A DNA stretch of 64,000 nucleotides. Origin: Homalodisca vitripennis. Lineage: Eukaryota; Arthropoda; Insecta; Hemiptera; Cicadellidae. Within the stretch, counting starts at the first letter, position 1. Every line of letters starts with the position of its first letter. The translations under genes were made by a program, and so were the position numbers. The stretch is from positions 136,476,001 through 136,540,000 of the forward strand of contig NC_060213.1 of the NCBI RefSeq assembly GCF_021130785.1, read 5' to 3'. Positions 1-10,818 of the stretch are shown here, one piece after another. The notes beneath the pieces were generated by a model. The model made no database searches, had not been told where the DNA came from, and saw only the letters and a list, made by a program, of their open reading frames with translations.

Positions 1-618
1 GACAGCAGAAAAAAGAGACAGCCTTAGTAAAACTGCCTTTAGTAGACAGCGTAAGTAACAACTAAAAAGGACATATATGAGTGCTTTGCGACAATTTCAG
101 CTCCAAGAAAGAGAACCGGCTGTCAGAAAGATAATGAATGCATACAAGCACTGAACTGTATAATTTATTCATGATACAAGTCTAGACTGCAGTGTTACAG
201 CGCCGTACGCGCCGACACACTGGCGCTAGACCCCGTTGCACTGTATCATTGTCACGGCCTGACAGTTAAATCCCTCCGGTATACCACCTGCCACCTACAC
301 TACAGGAAACGGTCTCCACATCCGAGTCGGCCACGGATGAGCCCCTCTTTCACAAAACAAAACTCGTATTCTCTTTAAAAGTAAAGTGTTACAAATTGTG
401 CTGCCCTGACTACCCAAAATTGTCGCTAAACGATTTCGATTACTTATACTAATTGCACTTTATAATTTGTATTGTTATAATTTTGCAATTTAAAGACTAG
501 AATATTTACTATAACTTATCTAATTATTGCAAACAATAATATATTTCTTACTGTTCTGCATAAAAGACGTTCACTTCCTGGATAAAAATTATATTGTTAA
601 TTTAATGTTTTTGAAATA
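1..618. other. AT-rich DNA, nothing recognised
   Basis: I see no ORF of note, repeat or RNA gene here. Positions 180-330 are more GC-rich than the surroundings but give no recognisable protein or element. Confidence 0.5.
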
Positions 619-842
619 AAAAAGGAGAAGCCTACATTCTTTTAGGCCTTATTCAGCCCGTCCTTATAGACCACTGGCCTGAGCGAGGATCTTATCAAAC
701 AGGATAAGGAGAGTCGATACAGTAAAAGGTCGATGGTACTGATAAAAAGTGCTTCGGTCACAGGCAGGATTTGAACCTGCGCTATCTCTAACTCAGACTC
801 AAAGTCCAACGTCTTAGACCTCTCGGTCCTCGGCATTCCCTA
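619..842 (-). mobile_element. tRNA-derived SINE, copy A
   Basis: On the minus strand this reads as a tRNA-like head with a pol III B box (GGTTCAAATCC) and the conserved phrase AGAGATAGCGCAGGTTCAAA. It is followed by a body shared with five other copies in the window, with the diagnostic phrase TGATAAGATCCTCGC in its better-preserved members. The element ends near CTCC followed by T residues on its own strand. SINEs of this type carry their own pol III promoter and depend on a LINE reverse transcriptase to move. The minus-strand reading frame across it is a chance ORF. Confidence 0.85.
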
Positions 843-2035
843 AGTAATGTTTTATTAAATAAATTATTTATTTATAAGGTATTGCCAATTATTATTTTTG
901 TGTACTTTCTAATTTTCTTCACTGTACAGATTACATAGTATTAATTTGATATTTGATGTTATAATGATATGGATTTCTAATTCGATCTCTTGATGTATTT
1001 GACATGTATTGATAAAGCATTTTACATTACCTTTCCACTATAATATTTATAGGCAATGCGGCATGGAATGGTCTATCGAAGATAACTGTTCGGTTGGAGA
1101 AAATAAATACAAAAGTCCACTCTAATACTTAGCACAAGCTTTGATTGTGTAACAGTCTATGACAAGATGTCGCATCCAATACTGAGATCTGTTACTATTA
1201 GTTTTTAAACGCTCTCTTGCGGCGAATAAAACAAACAGTGATTATAAATACGTTACAGAAAAGTACTAAATGTAAATCTGGCACTAATACAAAATAAGCA
1301 ATATTTTAAATTGAATTGATAAAAGCGAGATAATTACTATTAGAATGGGTTACAACTCTAAACCAAATATTTAATATAGTAGTGCTGTCTATGATCTGTG
1401 AAGCAGATTCGGTTAACCGAACAAGCAACGTCTATTCTCTGGAAAGTCAGTGGAATAGGAGAACGCTGCCTTTCTGATTTTCTGGAAATGACCTTACACA
1501 GGGGCGTAGCCAGCTGATGGTCCGGGGGGAGGGGAGTGGCAAGCCGATATGGAGAATGAGAAAAGTATTATATTGGTTGGTTCTTTTTTGATTCGGTCAA
1601 TTAAAACATAATATTCGAGGGTTGTTTTGTAAACTTCTAAACCACTCCAAAGAACAACAGGCAGGTCAGACTTAGGACTTAAGTTGCTTTAAATTTGGTA
1701 CATTTTTCAGAATACTGTATCGGGAAATGTGTAGTAAGAAATGGTCGAGAGTATTCTCTGGATTACCAAACTCCTTCGGAATGTCACTTTTTTCTTATTC
1801 CCGGCATCTACAGTCTCTTTAAGTTTAACTTTATCTTAAGTTGATAAGTTTTTGGTTTTGCCATCACTTTCACTCGAATTACTGTCACAGTTTAAAATAT
1901 AACGCGAACAGTTCACTGAGTTAAAATTTGCTCGAACCACGGTAATGTCCAAATCAAACGGAGAGTGGAGTGGTGATTCAGAACTGGCGATAACAGAAAA
2001 CAAAGGAATATCGATGGTGGAGATCAAGTCTCGAC
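843..2035. other. Unassigned AT-rich stretch
   Basis: No credible gene. At about 1499 there is a CAGGGGCGTAGCCAG sequence followed by G-rich DNA, which resembles the end of some hAT-type MITEs, but I found no matching opposite end. Confidence 0.4.
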
Positions 2036-2082
2036 ATGAAAAATCGGTACTGTACTTCGCTTCGTTGCGCTGATAAACTGAA

Positions 2083-2396
2083 ACTTCGATATTTAGAGGT
2101 TAACAGAAAGCAAAAATTAAAGGTAAAAGTTCGATATATTGAGGTTATTTACGTACAATATTCGATTTATAGAGGTACAATTAGCATAGAAGTACATTCA
2201 AGGAAAATGACAAAACATCTATTTATCAAGAAATTCGATACATTGAAGTTCGATTTATCAAGGAATTCGATATATCGAGGTTCGATTTATCAAGGAATTC
2301 GATATATTGAGGTTCGATTTATCAAGGAATTAGATATATTGAAGTTCGATTTATCAAGGAATTAGATATATCGAGGTTCGATACATCAAGTTTCCA
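2083..2396 (+). repeat. 32-bp tandem repeat
   Basis: A unit starting TTCGATTTATCAAGGAATT recurs at 2249, 2281, 2313 and 2345, with a diverged unit at 2377, giving an exact 32-bp period. Looser versions (TTCGATATATTGAGG-like) extend back to about 2083. The ORF reading through it has a repetitive, biologically implausible sequence because 32 is not a multiple of 3. Confidence 0.85.
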
Positions 2397-2537
2397 CTGT
2401 ATATTCATATTATACATTGGCAATTTCCTAACTATTTTTATAAAATGTCTAGAATAAAATAAAAATACATCGGAGTATTAATTGATCAACAGAACAGAAC
2501 AGAGGTCTTACTAACCGATCCAAAAAAGTAACTGTAA

Positions 2538-2750
2538 AGACGATGGCCTAGTGGTTTAAGCTTCGTTGGATTTTGTACCTGAGATAGCGCAGGTTCAATC
2601 CAGTCTGTGATCGTTGTACTTTACGTCAGACAATCTTGTACTGTATCAACTCTTCCCCTTTTCTGTTTGGTAAGATCCTTGCACAGGCTAGTGACCCACG
2701 AAGACGGGAAGATGGGGCTTAAAAAGCGAACTGCCCTTTCCTAAAAAAAT
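2538..2750 (+). mobile_element. tRNA-derived SINE, copy B
   Basis: GATGGCCTAGTGGTTTAAG (A-box region), then GATAGCGCAGGTTCAATCC (damaged B box), then the shared body (GTACTGTATCAACTC, TGGTAAGATCCTTGCACAGG) and a short A-run after CCTTTCCT. It is more diverged than copies C and F, so it is probably an older insertion. Confidence 0.82.
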
Positions 2751-3075
2751 CATATCATTTAGTGTAAACATGATGATTTAGTGTAAAACTTAACAACTAC
2801 AGTCGTATGACAAAACGACTGTGGTTGTTAAGTTTTAAATTTTATTTATTCTGCGATGTTCTCGTGGCCATCATGGCTATCCCCATAGACCAACGTAAAA
2901 TGCTAGAATTATATTTTTATTTTTGACCCCAATAAGAATAAATATTTCTTTGAACCAACAGGAATGTATGAACCAAGTTTCAAATCTGTAGGATCTTTCT
3001 ATGAAGAGTCATTGCACATATGGACAGACCGACAGACACGATTCTAAGAAGGTCCTATCCTTTTTGTTTTTACCA
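2751..3075. other. Unassigned; small fragment of repeat R
   Basis: Positions about 2955-3040 contain AAGTTTCAAATCTGTAGG and a run of CAGACCGACAGAC-like sequence that match the edge of repeat family R described at 4371-5160. The rest is featureless AT-rich DNA. Confidence 0.4.
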
Positions 3076-3322
3076 ATGGCCCAATGCAGCGGGTACATCG
3101 GTTATCGCAAGATAACCGGGATCAAGCAATGTCGACCGTGGCTGCTGCTTGGATGGGTGACAGCAGAGCGATCCTGTCCTTGTAAGCAGCCCGCCTGTCC
3201 GGCCGTTGGTGGTTGTTTGGAAGTCACCTTTAAGCCGTTGGTCCCCAGGTTAAGTGTTATAGAAGGCGTCTTAGCCCTAATTTCGCCTGGTAAAATAAGA
3301 CATCTTTACTTTACGATGGAAG
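3076..3322 (+). mobile_element. 5S rRNA-derived SINE (SINE3-like), copy 1
   Basis: The head contains ATCAAGCAATGTCGACCGTGG followed by a degenerate GCTTGGATGGGTGACAG. These correspond to the A box/intermediate element and C box of the 5S rRNA internal promoter. The body (AAGCCGTTGGTCCCC, then TAAAATAAGACATCTTTAC) is shared with the minus-strand copy at 26226-26472. SINEs with 5S heads are the SINE3 class. The copy is followed at once by repeat T. The ORF across it is incidental. Confidence 0.75.
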
Positions 3323-3575
3323 GATTGGAAATAAAACAAGATTTACCACTTACCATCAGTTGGTAACACTAGGTTTCGTGATCTGCAATCTGATGTCCTC
3401 CTCAGGTGGATAACTAACATGACACACAAATACAATCTAGGTTAAAATAAACAAATCAGTTCATAGCGTTGTAACTCGCATAATCAGGAACCACAACGAT
3501 GATGTGTAACTCCATGAACAATATCTCTAAAAGATGCATTTGATAAAAATGAAACACTACTTAATAAAACCTTAT
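3315..3575 (+). repeat. Repeat family T, copy 1
   Basis: Contains GATGGAAGGATTG, GTTTCGTGATCTGCAATCTG, AATCTAGGTTAAAATAAAC and AATCAGGAACCACAAC. These landmarks are shared with copies near 27080, 29126, 43535 and 46680. It directly abuts the 5S-derived SINE. The family has no evident coding capacity; it could be the terminal part of a Penelope-like element or a LINE, or the tail of a SINE. Confidence 0.75.
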
Positions 3576-4370
3576 CATTTATAATCTATGTAGGTAACAA
3601 TAGGTCTGCACTGAACGACCTATCACTTAGAACTGACCACAGGCCAATAGTAAATGGCGATCATCACGGCAGAAACAACATTGCGGCAGAACAGGAAACG
3701 GAAACGGTTGTTTATTATTGATTCATTACAGATGAACTTATGAAAACCATAATATGATTCCGAATTGGTTTACTTAAAATTTCTAATCCTTTGATACTTT
3801 AGGTTCTATTGTTGGTAATTTTTCAGAGTTTGCAACCAAAGTGGCCTAATTTTTACTGATAAATAAATCACATACATTTTAAATAGCGTGAAGCACATCC
3901 TCATTGAAATGTGCTTATATCTTTCATAATCAGCAGTCCAAGTTGTGGCACGCTGAAATTATCATAAGTATAATCAGGAAGTCTCGCAAAGGAAGTTCCT
4001 AAATTTCAGGCACGGATCATGAGAAAATGTAATCAGGTTTATTTGGAACCACGAGGAGCATGGAATTGAAAATATGCAAATAAACAGAACGCGACGGGAA
4101 TGGAAAGGTGTTGGTGTGATTGCGTTGGTTCAGGGTAACCGGGGGTGGGGAGGGGGGATGGTGTGAAATGAGGAGTAGAGGGGTGTCAGTGTTCACACAA
4201 TTAGTCTGCGGCCGTCATTAACAAGGTACAACCTGACACGTCATGTTCGCATTATTTTCCGAGGTCCAGTTCACTAGTGACCCGTTTCATACGGTAGCCT
4301 GAAATTAACATGCTTAAAATTCATCTCATCTATTCATACATGGTAAAAAACAGAAATGAAAACTTGTCCA
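3576..4370. other. Unassigned; G-rich patch
   Basis: No gene seen. About 4137-4180 is strikingly G-rich on the plus strand (several runs of four to six G), which could form a G-quadruplex; otherwise the stretch is AT-rich. Confidence 0.4.
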
Positions 4371-5160
4371 ACTTAAGAGTTATACGTTGTACTTAAACAA
4401 TAGAAGGTAGGAATATACCTCCACATACGTGTTGCGTAACAGGCTTCCCTGAAGTTGCATCCAAAATTTAAAATCTACAGTTTCGTCCATTCTAGAGGTG
4501 ACCTTCAAACAGGTCGTCACAAAATCACGTAAAACATAAATTTTTACAAACTCCCGACGAAAAAAGAGAAATTGTGCCAGCCAACTGAGTGATCGGCGTC
4601 TACAGCGTTCAGCTAAGTTCCATGGCTGGACGTACACCATGGTATAACTTATTTAAAGTCTACAGATGGAATCATTCTAGAGGTATCTTTCCACGTGATA
4701 CACTGACAGTTTATTTAATTAAGTTAGGTTTCACAGTAATGTTTAAATAAACTAAGTTTTGGTGAGTTAGGGGTGGTACAACAATACAAGACTGGAATGG
4801 ACTCTTATCACCGAATTTAAATATTGTCTTTCCACTCTCTTTATTTTTTTACATATGTATTGACATTTCATATGGTTGTTTTTTTTCTGCTATTTTCTCT
4901 CTGCCAGTATGTTACGTTTAAAACGAATCAAAATATATATACTAACACTCTGCCTAATCTCGTGGAGAGACATGCATAATCATCGAACTCAGTGAAGCGT
5001 TGCTAATATATAAATGAAGCGTCATACAAAGTTTCAAATCTGTTGGCCAGTTCGTTTTCGGGATATCGTGCGGATATTCAGACAGATACAGGCATACAAA
5101 CAGACTTGAAATTTTTCTAGCTCCACGAGTGATAGACCAATTATGTGATCATAACTGGTC
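4371..5160 (+). repeat. Dispersed repeat family R, copy 1
   Basis: Shares ordered landmarks with 40660-41400 and 52105-52738: GTGTTGCGTAACAGGCTTC, a GCAAAATTTAAAATCT-type segment, ATTCTAGAGGTGACC, a CGACAGACAAAA-type segment, AGAAATTGTGCCAGCC, GGGTGGTACAACAATACAAG and ATAAATGAAGCGTCATAC. It ends in a CAGACAGATACAGGCATAC tract and a TTTTCTAGCTCC segment. There is no coding capacity and I could not see terminal repeats or a TSD, so its class is open. The minus-strand ORF inside it is a shadow. Confidence 0.65.
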
Positions 5161-5304
5161 GGTGATTGGTCAAGCTTCAGCCAATCGCGATTAAGCTCCG
5201 CCCCCTTTACAGACGACTGCTTATTATTGGCAGTTTCGGTTTAATATCTGTTGACTGAAGACGAATCTTCACTGCGAGGCCGAAATATTCCAAGTACTTA
5301 TATT
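5161..5304. promoter_or_regulatory. CCAAT/GC-box-like segment before the LINE
   Basis: Contains ATTGGTC, GCCAATCGCG, CTCCGCCCCC and TATTGGCAG within about 75 bp. This density of CCAAT-type and GC-box motifs stands out from the AT-rich background. It is followed by GACTGAAGACGAATC and GGCCGAAATATTCC, which resemble the ends of Penelope-like elements. A remnant of another repeat is at least as likely as a working promoter. Confidence 0.3.
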
Positions 5305-5313
5305 GTGTAAGCA

Positions 5314-5727
5314 ATGTTTGAACGTGGTGTAAACAGGATCATTAGTTTTCCGATCTCTTGTGTGAAAACTAATAGTCAAGTAGTAATTATAGTCAAGTAC
5401 GATGGAGGTACGTCCTTGCCATTCTCTGTCCCCTCAGGTGTACCACAGGGATCTCATCTGGGCCCACTGCTTTTTAACCTGTTTATCAATGATATTTCTA
5501 GTGCAATATCATCGAAGTTTCTTCTGTTTGCTGATGATATTAAGGTTTTCAGCAGGGTTACATCTCCTCATGACCAAGAGGAACTCCAACATTCCCTTGA
5601 CAGGATAAGTAACTGGTGCAGAGTAAATGCTATGGAGCTTAATATAGCCAAGTGTCTTGTCATCAGCTACACTCGGAGCAACACAGCCAGGCCCTTTGAC
5701 TATTTCTCTAAATGGATCCCCTCTTAA
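5314..5727 (+). pseudogene. LINE reverse transcriptase, catalytic part
   Basis: RNA-dependent DNA polymerase fragment. It carries SGVPQGSHLGPLLF at about residues 42-55 and the active-site motif FADD (variant of YADD) at 5527-5538. The N-terminal endonuclease and fingers are missing. The protein then breaks: near 5650-5690 the homologous reading passes to another frame (the next entry), so a one-base shift separates catalytic core and thumb. It has no neighbours of functional relevance and cannot make an active enzyme. An alternative frame ORF at 5402-5608 is a shadow. Confidence 0.85.
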
Positions 5728-6346
5728 GATAGTAGACAGAGTCAGGGACCTCGGAGTTATTATGACACCCTCCCTAAGCCCTTACGAACACATAATGCAT
5801 GTTACAAATAAGGCCTCTTCTATGCTTGGGTTTATTGCCCGAACTTGCAAAGACTTCAGATCCCCCTCTACATTGGCTATCCTCTATAAGACTCTTGTGC
5901 GTCCTTTGTTGGAGTACTGTTCCGTTGTTTGGTCTCCATATCAAGCAGGCCACATTGTGCTGCTGAACAGAGTACAGGTGCGTTGCTTAAGACTTCTTGG
6001 AGTCAAACTGGGATATAATTATCTTGCAACCCCCGTCGCTGAGATTGAGATGCTATATGGACTGCAACCTCTCCAGGAAAGAAGAAAATATATTGATATT
6101 TTATTCCTGTACAGGCTGGTGAACGGCTTCCTCGACTGCCCTCATCTAGTGTCGGATATAGACTTCTCTATACCAAGAGGTACCCGCTCTAAGACACTTT
6201 TCTGCAGAAGATTTAGGCCCACATATTATGCATCAAACCATGGAATATGCAGACTTCTAAAACTGGGTAGCGAGGCAGCGCACATCGACTTTTTTCACGA
6301 TTCAAGATACACCCTGAAAAACAAATTATTAAATGTAAACACCTAG
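5657..6346 (+). pseudogene. LINE reverse transcriptase, C-terminal part
   Basis: Continues the RT of the preceding entry in another frame. LGVIMTPSLSPYEHI, LYKTLVRPLLEYCSVVWSP and LNRVQVRCLRLLG are typical of the thumb and C-terminal region of insect non-LTR RTs. The stop at 6344-6346 is followed by about 320 bp of 3' UTR and the AAAT tail. I see no extra domain such as RNase H. The uninterrupted 229 codons indicate limited decay after the frameshift. Confidence 0.85.
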
Positions 6347-6668
6347 CACATGCTTAAACAGATCCACTTACAGTAACTAACAGCTACGATTGTATTAATT
6401 ATTGATAGTATATTGTTGAGTTTCTAAATTTTATTAATGTTATTGGTCAACTATTTATTTATCGTTGCTGTTACTGTATTGTTATTATTTCCTTGTTATT
6501 TATTGTTGTTTTTGTTATTTATATTTATAGTATATCACTCTGTTATTGCCTATGTTGTTCAAGTTAGAGCTTACATAAGACTGTGTATATTGATTATGAT
6601 TTGTCATCTTGATTGCTAAGTACTTGATTTGTTGAATTACTTTTGTAAAAATGGTGGAACCGTTGAAA

Positions 6669-6699
<31 letters not shown>

Positions 6700-6702
6700 A
6701 AC

Positions 6703-8245
6703 GATTCGATAACATCCAAACAACAAAAAATGGAGTTTTATTTCATATTTAGTTTAGGTTGAGATACTCCGTTCTTTGCTATTTTACTTGCAGAAGGGCA
6801 AACATTTATCATATAATTGTCAATATTTAATTACAAATGATCATCGATCAGAGAGATCAATCAAATGACAGGCATTGTATCTGTATCAGGGCCACTGCAC
6901 CCAGACGGAACTACCCCTGTCCACCACCCACCCACCCACTGCTACCCTCAGCCTAGATTAAGCAGTTAAACTATATGCGTTTATAATCCTTATAGAAGAA
7001 AGTTTAAAACTGTTAATGTATTGTATATTCAGTTTGGTATTTAGAATTCCTGTAAATTATTGTCTTGTAGATTGTAAGCTTTTGTAAGTGGTTGTTTCCT
7101 TAATTTGAAGCGGTTTTGGATTTCGAAGTGTTGAAATTTAAAAAAAGCATAAATTGTCATTAAAGCCGAAAAGCCTGAAGTCACAGAGGTTTATTTTGTA
7201 GTGTGTTGTTCAGCGTAAAAAAATAAATAATAACTCCTTATTTACTTCATTACGGGAATGTTTTAATATCATTTTTAATATCAAGTTTTAATGTGAATAA
7301 AATAAATTTCGATCTGAGTTTAATTTAAGTGTTTGGGTATCAAACCACTTTAAATTAAATTGTTATTGCTTCCAAAAACATCGCATTTGATCGTTTAAGA
7401 GTGTTCGGTGTAATACAGTGATGCGAAAATCACAATTTTACATCGATAGCACAATGTCAATAGAATGGGCTTCACTCCAATGTAGCCAGCCCATCCGGAA
7501 TTTGATTAGCGAATGAATGAATCTAATTTCAAATGAAATATTCAGTTCATCTTTGTCGAAATCTGATAAATGAGAGGGGCGAATCGAGGTGCATCGATTT
7601 ATAATTCAGTGATACAACATTGTTTGTGAGAAACAAAGGTATCATTTAACGTCAAATGCTGTGATACAGATATGATGTATATTAGTAGTCCTTCCGGTTT
7701 AGCCAGAAGAAGTAGGTAGATTTTGTGACAACTGAAATATTAATAATTTGTTTATCGCGGGATTTACTGTACTGTACACAATATCTTGAAAACTGTTTGA
7801 TATGAAAAAATATTCGTTTCGGCTTAGTGGAAATAAAAGTAGATAGCTGTATTTCAGAAGTGGATGTCATCTCAGCGTATAAAACTGATGATGCATAATT
7901 TGTTGAGAGATTTGCATACGGTACACGGATGGTACAGTGACGGTCAAGGTTGGCATTTTATAGGTTTGTAACACACATATTTAGAAACCTTGCAATATAG
8001 CATGGCTATAACCATATATATTTTGGTAAATACTCATGGACGTAATTTAGTTACAATTAATCCGAAATTATGTTTGAAAAAATTTTTGTTACAGCATTCA
8101 ACGTTAACGTGTACTTTGAAACCTTAAGAGTTATAGAAAAATAAGTAAGAACACACGTTATTCTTGAGAAAAAACTGAGGAAAAAAAACAGTTGTTTTGT
8201 GATATAATGCACAATAACTATGCGAGTATAATATTATAGAGTATG
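6703..8245. other. Unassigned AT-rich stretch
   Basis: No gene, RNA or repeat that I could recognise, apart from short homopolymers and a CCACCCACCC tract near 6925. Confidence 0.45.
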
Positions 8246-8451
8246 GGAGTGCCGATGGCCTAACGGTTTAAGACGTTGGACTTATCAGAGTTAGAGATAG
8301 CGCAGGTTCAAATCCTGTCTGTGACATAGCACTTTTTATCAGTACCAGCGACCTTGTACTGTATGGACTCTCCCCCTTATTCTGTTTGATAAGATCCTCG
8401 CACAGGACAGTTGCCCTTGAGGAATAAGGCATAAAAGAGGATCGGCTTCTC

Positions 8452-8483
<32 letters not shown>
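8246..8483 (+). mobile_element. tRNA-derived SINE, copy C (full length)
   Basis: Best preserved head with copy F. GTGCCGATGGCCTAACGG (A box), AGATAGCGCAGGTTCAAATC (B box), a body with TTGTACTGTATGGACTC and TGATAAGATCCTCGCACAGG, then an A-run from 8456 to 8483. About 210 bp without the tail. A long uninterrupted A-tail suggests a young insertion. The head looks like a tRNA of leucine type with its variable region disturbed, but I cannot fix the isotype. Confidence 0.9.
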
Positions 8484-8484
<1 letters not shown>

Positions 8485-8767
8485 TTATATAGAACTATTC
8501 TTTTTACAAACTTTGAATGGGCGCCATCTTGAAAACTCAAGAGATATAAAAAGTGAAATAATAGAAGTTGTTTATTATTACGCAACAATATATGTAACAA
8601 TACATTAGTTTGAGTCGAAGTTGGGAATTAGGTTAGTTAAACCTTTTCTCGAATGTGAATGGCCGCCATATTGGATTTTTAATCGGTTGAGAATGGCTAA
8701 CGAACTCATCCATACTATGTGCAAATACTGCCTTTGTACCAAGTCGTCTGGATATTTAAAGAATTGC
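8484..8767 (+). repeat. Duplicated segment next to SINE C
   Basis: The 280 bp after the poly(A) (CTTTGAATGGGCGCCATC, CGAAGTTGGGAATTAGG, GGCCGCCATATTGG, AAGTCGTCTGGATATTT) occurs again nearly unchanged at 16573-16855, there also directly after a SINE body and poly(A). An ORF start conserved in both copies is a by-product of the duplication. Confidence 0.85.
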
Positions 8768-10561
8768 GACAGTTATCGTGTTCACAAACTCGCATTATAT
8801 TACTGCCTATTACTAGCCTATTACGTAGTGTGTGGTTAAACAGTTGATACTTTAATTGGCCACACAATTTGATAGAGTAACATTAGAGACATCTAGTTTG
8901 AACAATTCATCTTCTTTTTATAATACCTTTAAAATGAGGTGTCACTTCCTAGGGCTTCTACTTACAAGTTTTGACTTACCCACAAAATACCCCATTTGGT
9001 AGTGGGGGGGGGGGGGGGGGGAGAGAAAACTTTTCATACATCCAAAGCTCCGTCTCTATTCATGAGAAAGTAACTTGGGGGGGGACTTCTAAGAGACCGT
9101 ATATATATATATATATTTCGGATTATGGTGATTTTGAACTCTGGGGGTCATAATTGGAGAAAACCCCAAAAATCGCCTAGACATCCCCTAATGAGGGCGA
9201 TTTAAATATATGGATTTCCATGAAAGATTAAAATGACAGATTTAAATAAATTTCAATAAAATAGAACGAATGTTTGGTAGAGTAATTTATTTGTGGTGTT
9301 CACAATTTACTACGTAACTGTAATTATAACTAGTTTAAAATAAAACATTACTATAAGAATAAATTGTTATTGCTACTGTTTGTAGAGTAGTATAGAATAA
9401 ATATAATAACAAACATAATTATATACTAGAGCGATTCGTTAATCTGATACATAAATGTATTTCCTTTCCATTTCAGGTTTTAACGACGCTTTTGAGACCT
9501 TGATTTGTAAAGCAGTGGAAATCCGATACACACACGGGTTTTATTAATTTCCTGTCACAAAGACAAACCGGGTTGTAATCTACGTCAGAGTTACAAATCA
9601 ACAAAATAAGCTGGTTTTGTGGCAGTGTTTCCTTCCAATTCTGACACCAACCTATTACATTTCCCCTCTCCCCCTCCCCTCTCGTTTTATCCCAGGGAAG
9701 ATTAAGGGCTCCATTATCAGAAATGATGACTTCGGCAAATGTTTCAACAGCTCAATATCTTACGGCACTAGCTCATGTTTTGCTGCGATCACAACAGCTT
9801 CAGCAATTCCAGTTTCCCTTTTGTCAACATGTTTTTGGAGCAGATATAAAATATATAGTACGGAAAAATGCTTATACCGTTTTATAAAGTGTTCGCTGCT
9901 TTGCATAATTTATACAAATGATTTTTAAATCTTTTGGTGGGTACCTAAGTTAAAATTTAAATCTTTTCAAGACGAATGTTTCTGAAGATTGTAAACCAAG
10001 AATTTATAATAATTGCAATGCTAAAAGAAAATGACAAAACATCCAAATACCAAAAATGTTCTAATAATTATTAAAATCAATTTCAGTTAACTAAAAATAA
10101 AAATAAAACATTTTTAGCTTCTTATCCCGTAGATTTTAAGTAACTTTAGGGTGAAACTAAGTATTTATTACAAGTCACATATTTCTTCAAAATAAAAATA
10201 TATGGTTCGCTATACATTTTACAGTATACAAGTTTGTCTAACAAATACGCACAGAAATATTCAAGACATAAACTAAGCACCAGCCTGGGAACATATTCGA
10301 AAATTATCGATTTAAAAATATAGTGTGAAATAGAACAAAAACAATTCAGTGGATTTTTTTATTTCATTACCTTAGAGGCTTCTTTCAATACAAAGGCATT
10401 TTTAATTCATACGGACTAAAGGGTTTTAAGAACAATCGAACCCGTGACTTCCGTTGGGAACCATATCCTTACCACTATCAAGGTCTAAACAAAAAAACTG
10501 TACAATTTAAAACAACAGAAGTACTTACATGCACATCCTCCACATCCGTTTTACATACTCA
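8768..10561. other. Unassigned; G-run and simple repeats
   Basis: Holds a run of about 18 G near 9004-9021, a short TA repeat near 9099-9116 and long AT-rich tracts. ORFs here are low-complexity or unsupported. No element ends could be assigned. Confidence 0.45.
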
Positions 10562-10762
10562 TGTAGTGTCAGCTGGTCAGCTGATTTAAAAATATAATTT
10601 ATTTTAGTATTGTAAAAGATATAGACCACCTGTTTTGCTTTGGTCATTATTATAAAGTTAGTTATCATCTTCTCTCTGTAAATACAATACTATTATTTTG
10701 ACTAATTACATATCTTTAATTTCTTAATTAGGGAATTATTTAGTAACATATCATTCTCTATA
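10562..10762 (+). repeat. 5' LTR of CsRn1-type retrotransposon
   Basis: Starts TGTAGTGTCAGCTGG and ends CATTCTCTATA. It matches the 3' LTR over 201 bp with one visible difference (T for C near the end). The element is flanked by CTCA on both sides, consistent with a 4-bp (possibly 5-bp, ACTCA) target-site duplication. The high identity indicates a recent insertion, because the LTRs are identical when integration occurs. Confidence 0.95.
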
Positions 10763-10763
10763 T

Positions 10764-10775
10764 TGGTGACCCCGA
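10764..10775 (+). other. Primer-binding site (tRNA-Trp type)
   Basis: TGGTGACCCCGA lies one base after the 5' LTR and is complementary to the 3' end of animal tRNA-Trp including CCA. It would prime minus-strand DNA synthesis. The match then stops (AAAAG follows). Confidence 0.85.
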
Positions 10776-10818
10776 AAAAGAGGACAAATTATTCAAGACC
10801 CGCTTTTATTCACATTCA

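Larger units (their letters stand above)
5305..6702 (+). mobile_element. 5'-truncated Jockey-like LINE
   Basis: A non-LTR retrotransposon fragment. The open sequence starts inside the reverse transcriptase, and the element ends in an A/T-rich 3' UTR with a tandem AAAT tail at about 6667-6700. The 5' truncation and simple-sequence tail are typical of target-primed reverse transcription that stopped early. Two overlapping frames encode the catalytic part and the C-terminal part. Low sequence decay suggests a fairly recent insertion. The clade (Jockey rather than CR1) is inferred from the C-terminal style only. Confidence 0.85.

Noticed and set aside
1499..1545. hAT-type MITE end (CAGGGGCGTAGCCAG)
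   Set aside because: No matching inverted end or TSD could be found within 1-2 kb.
3001..3366. 121-codon ORF
   Set aside because: Covers the 5S-derived SINE and part of repeat T; no protein family.
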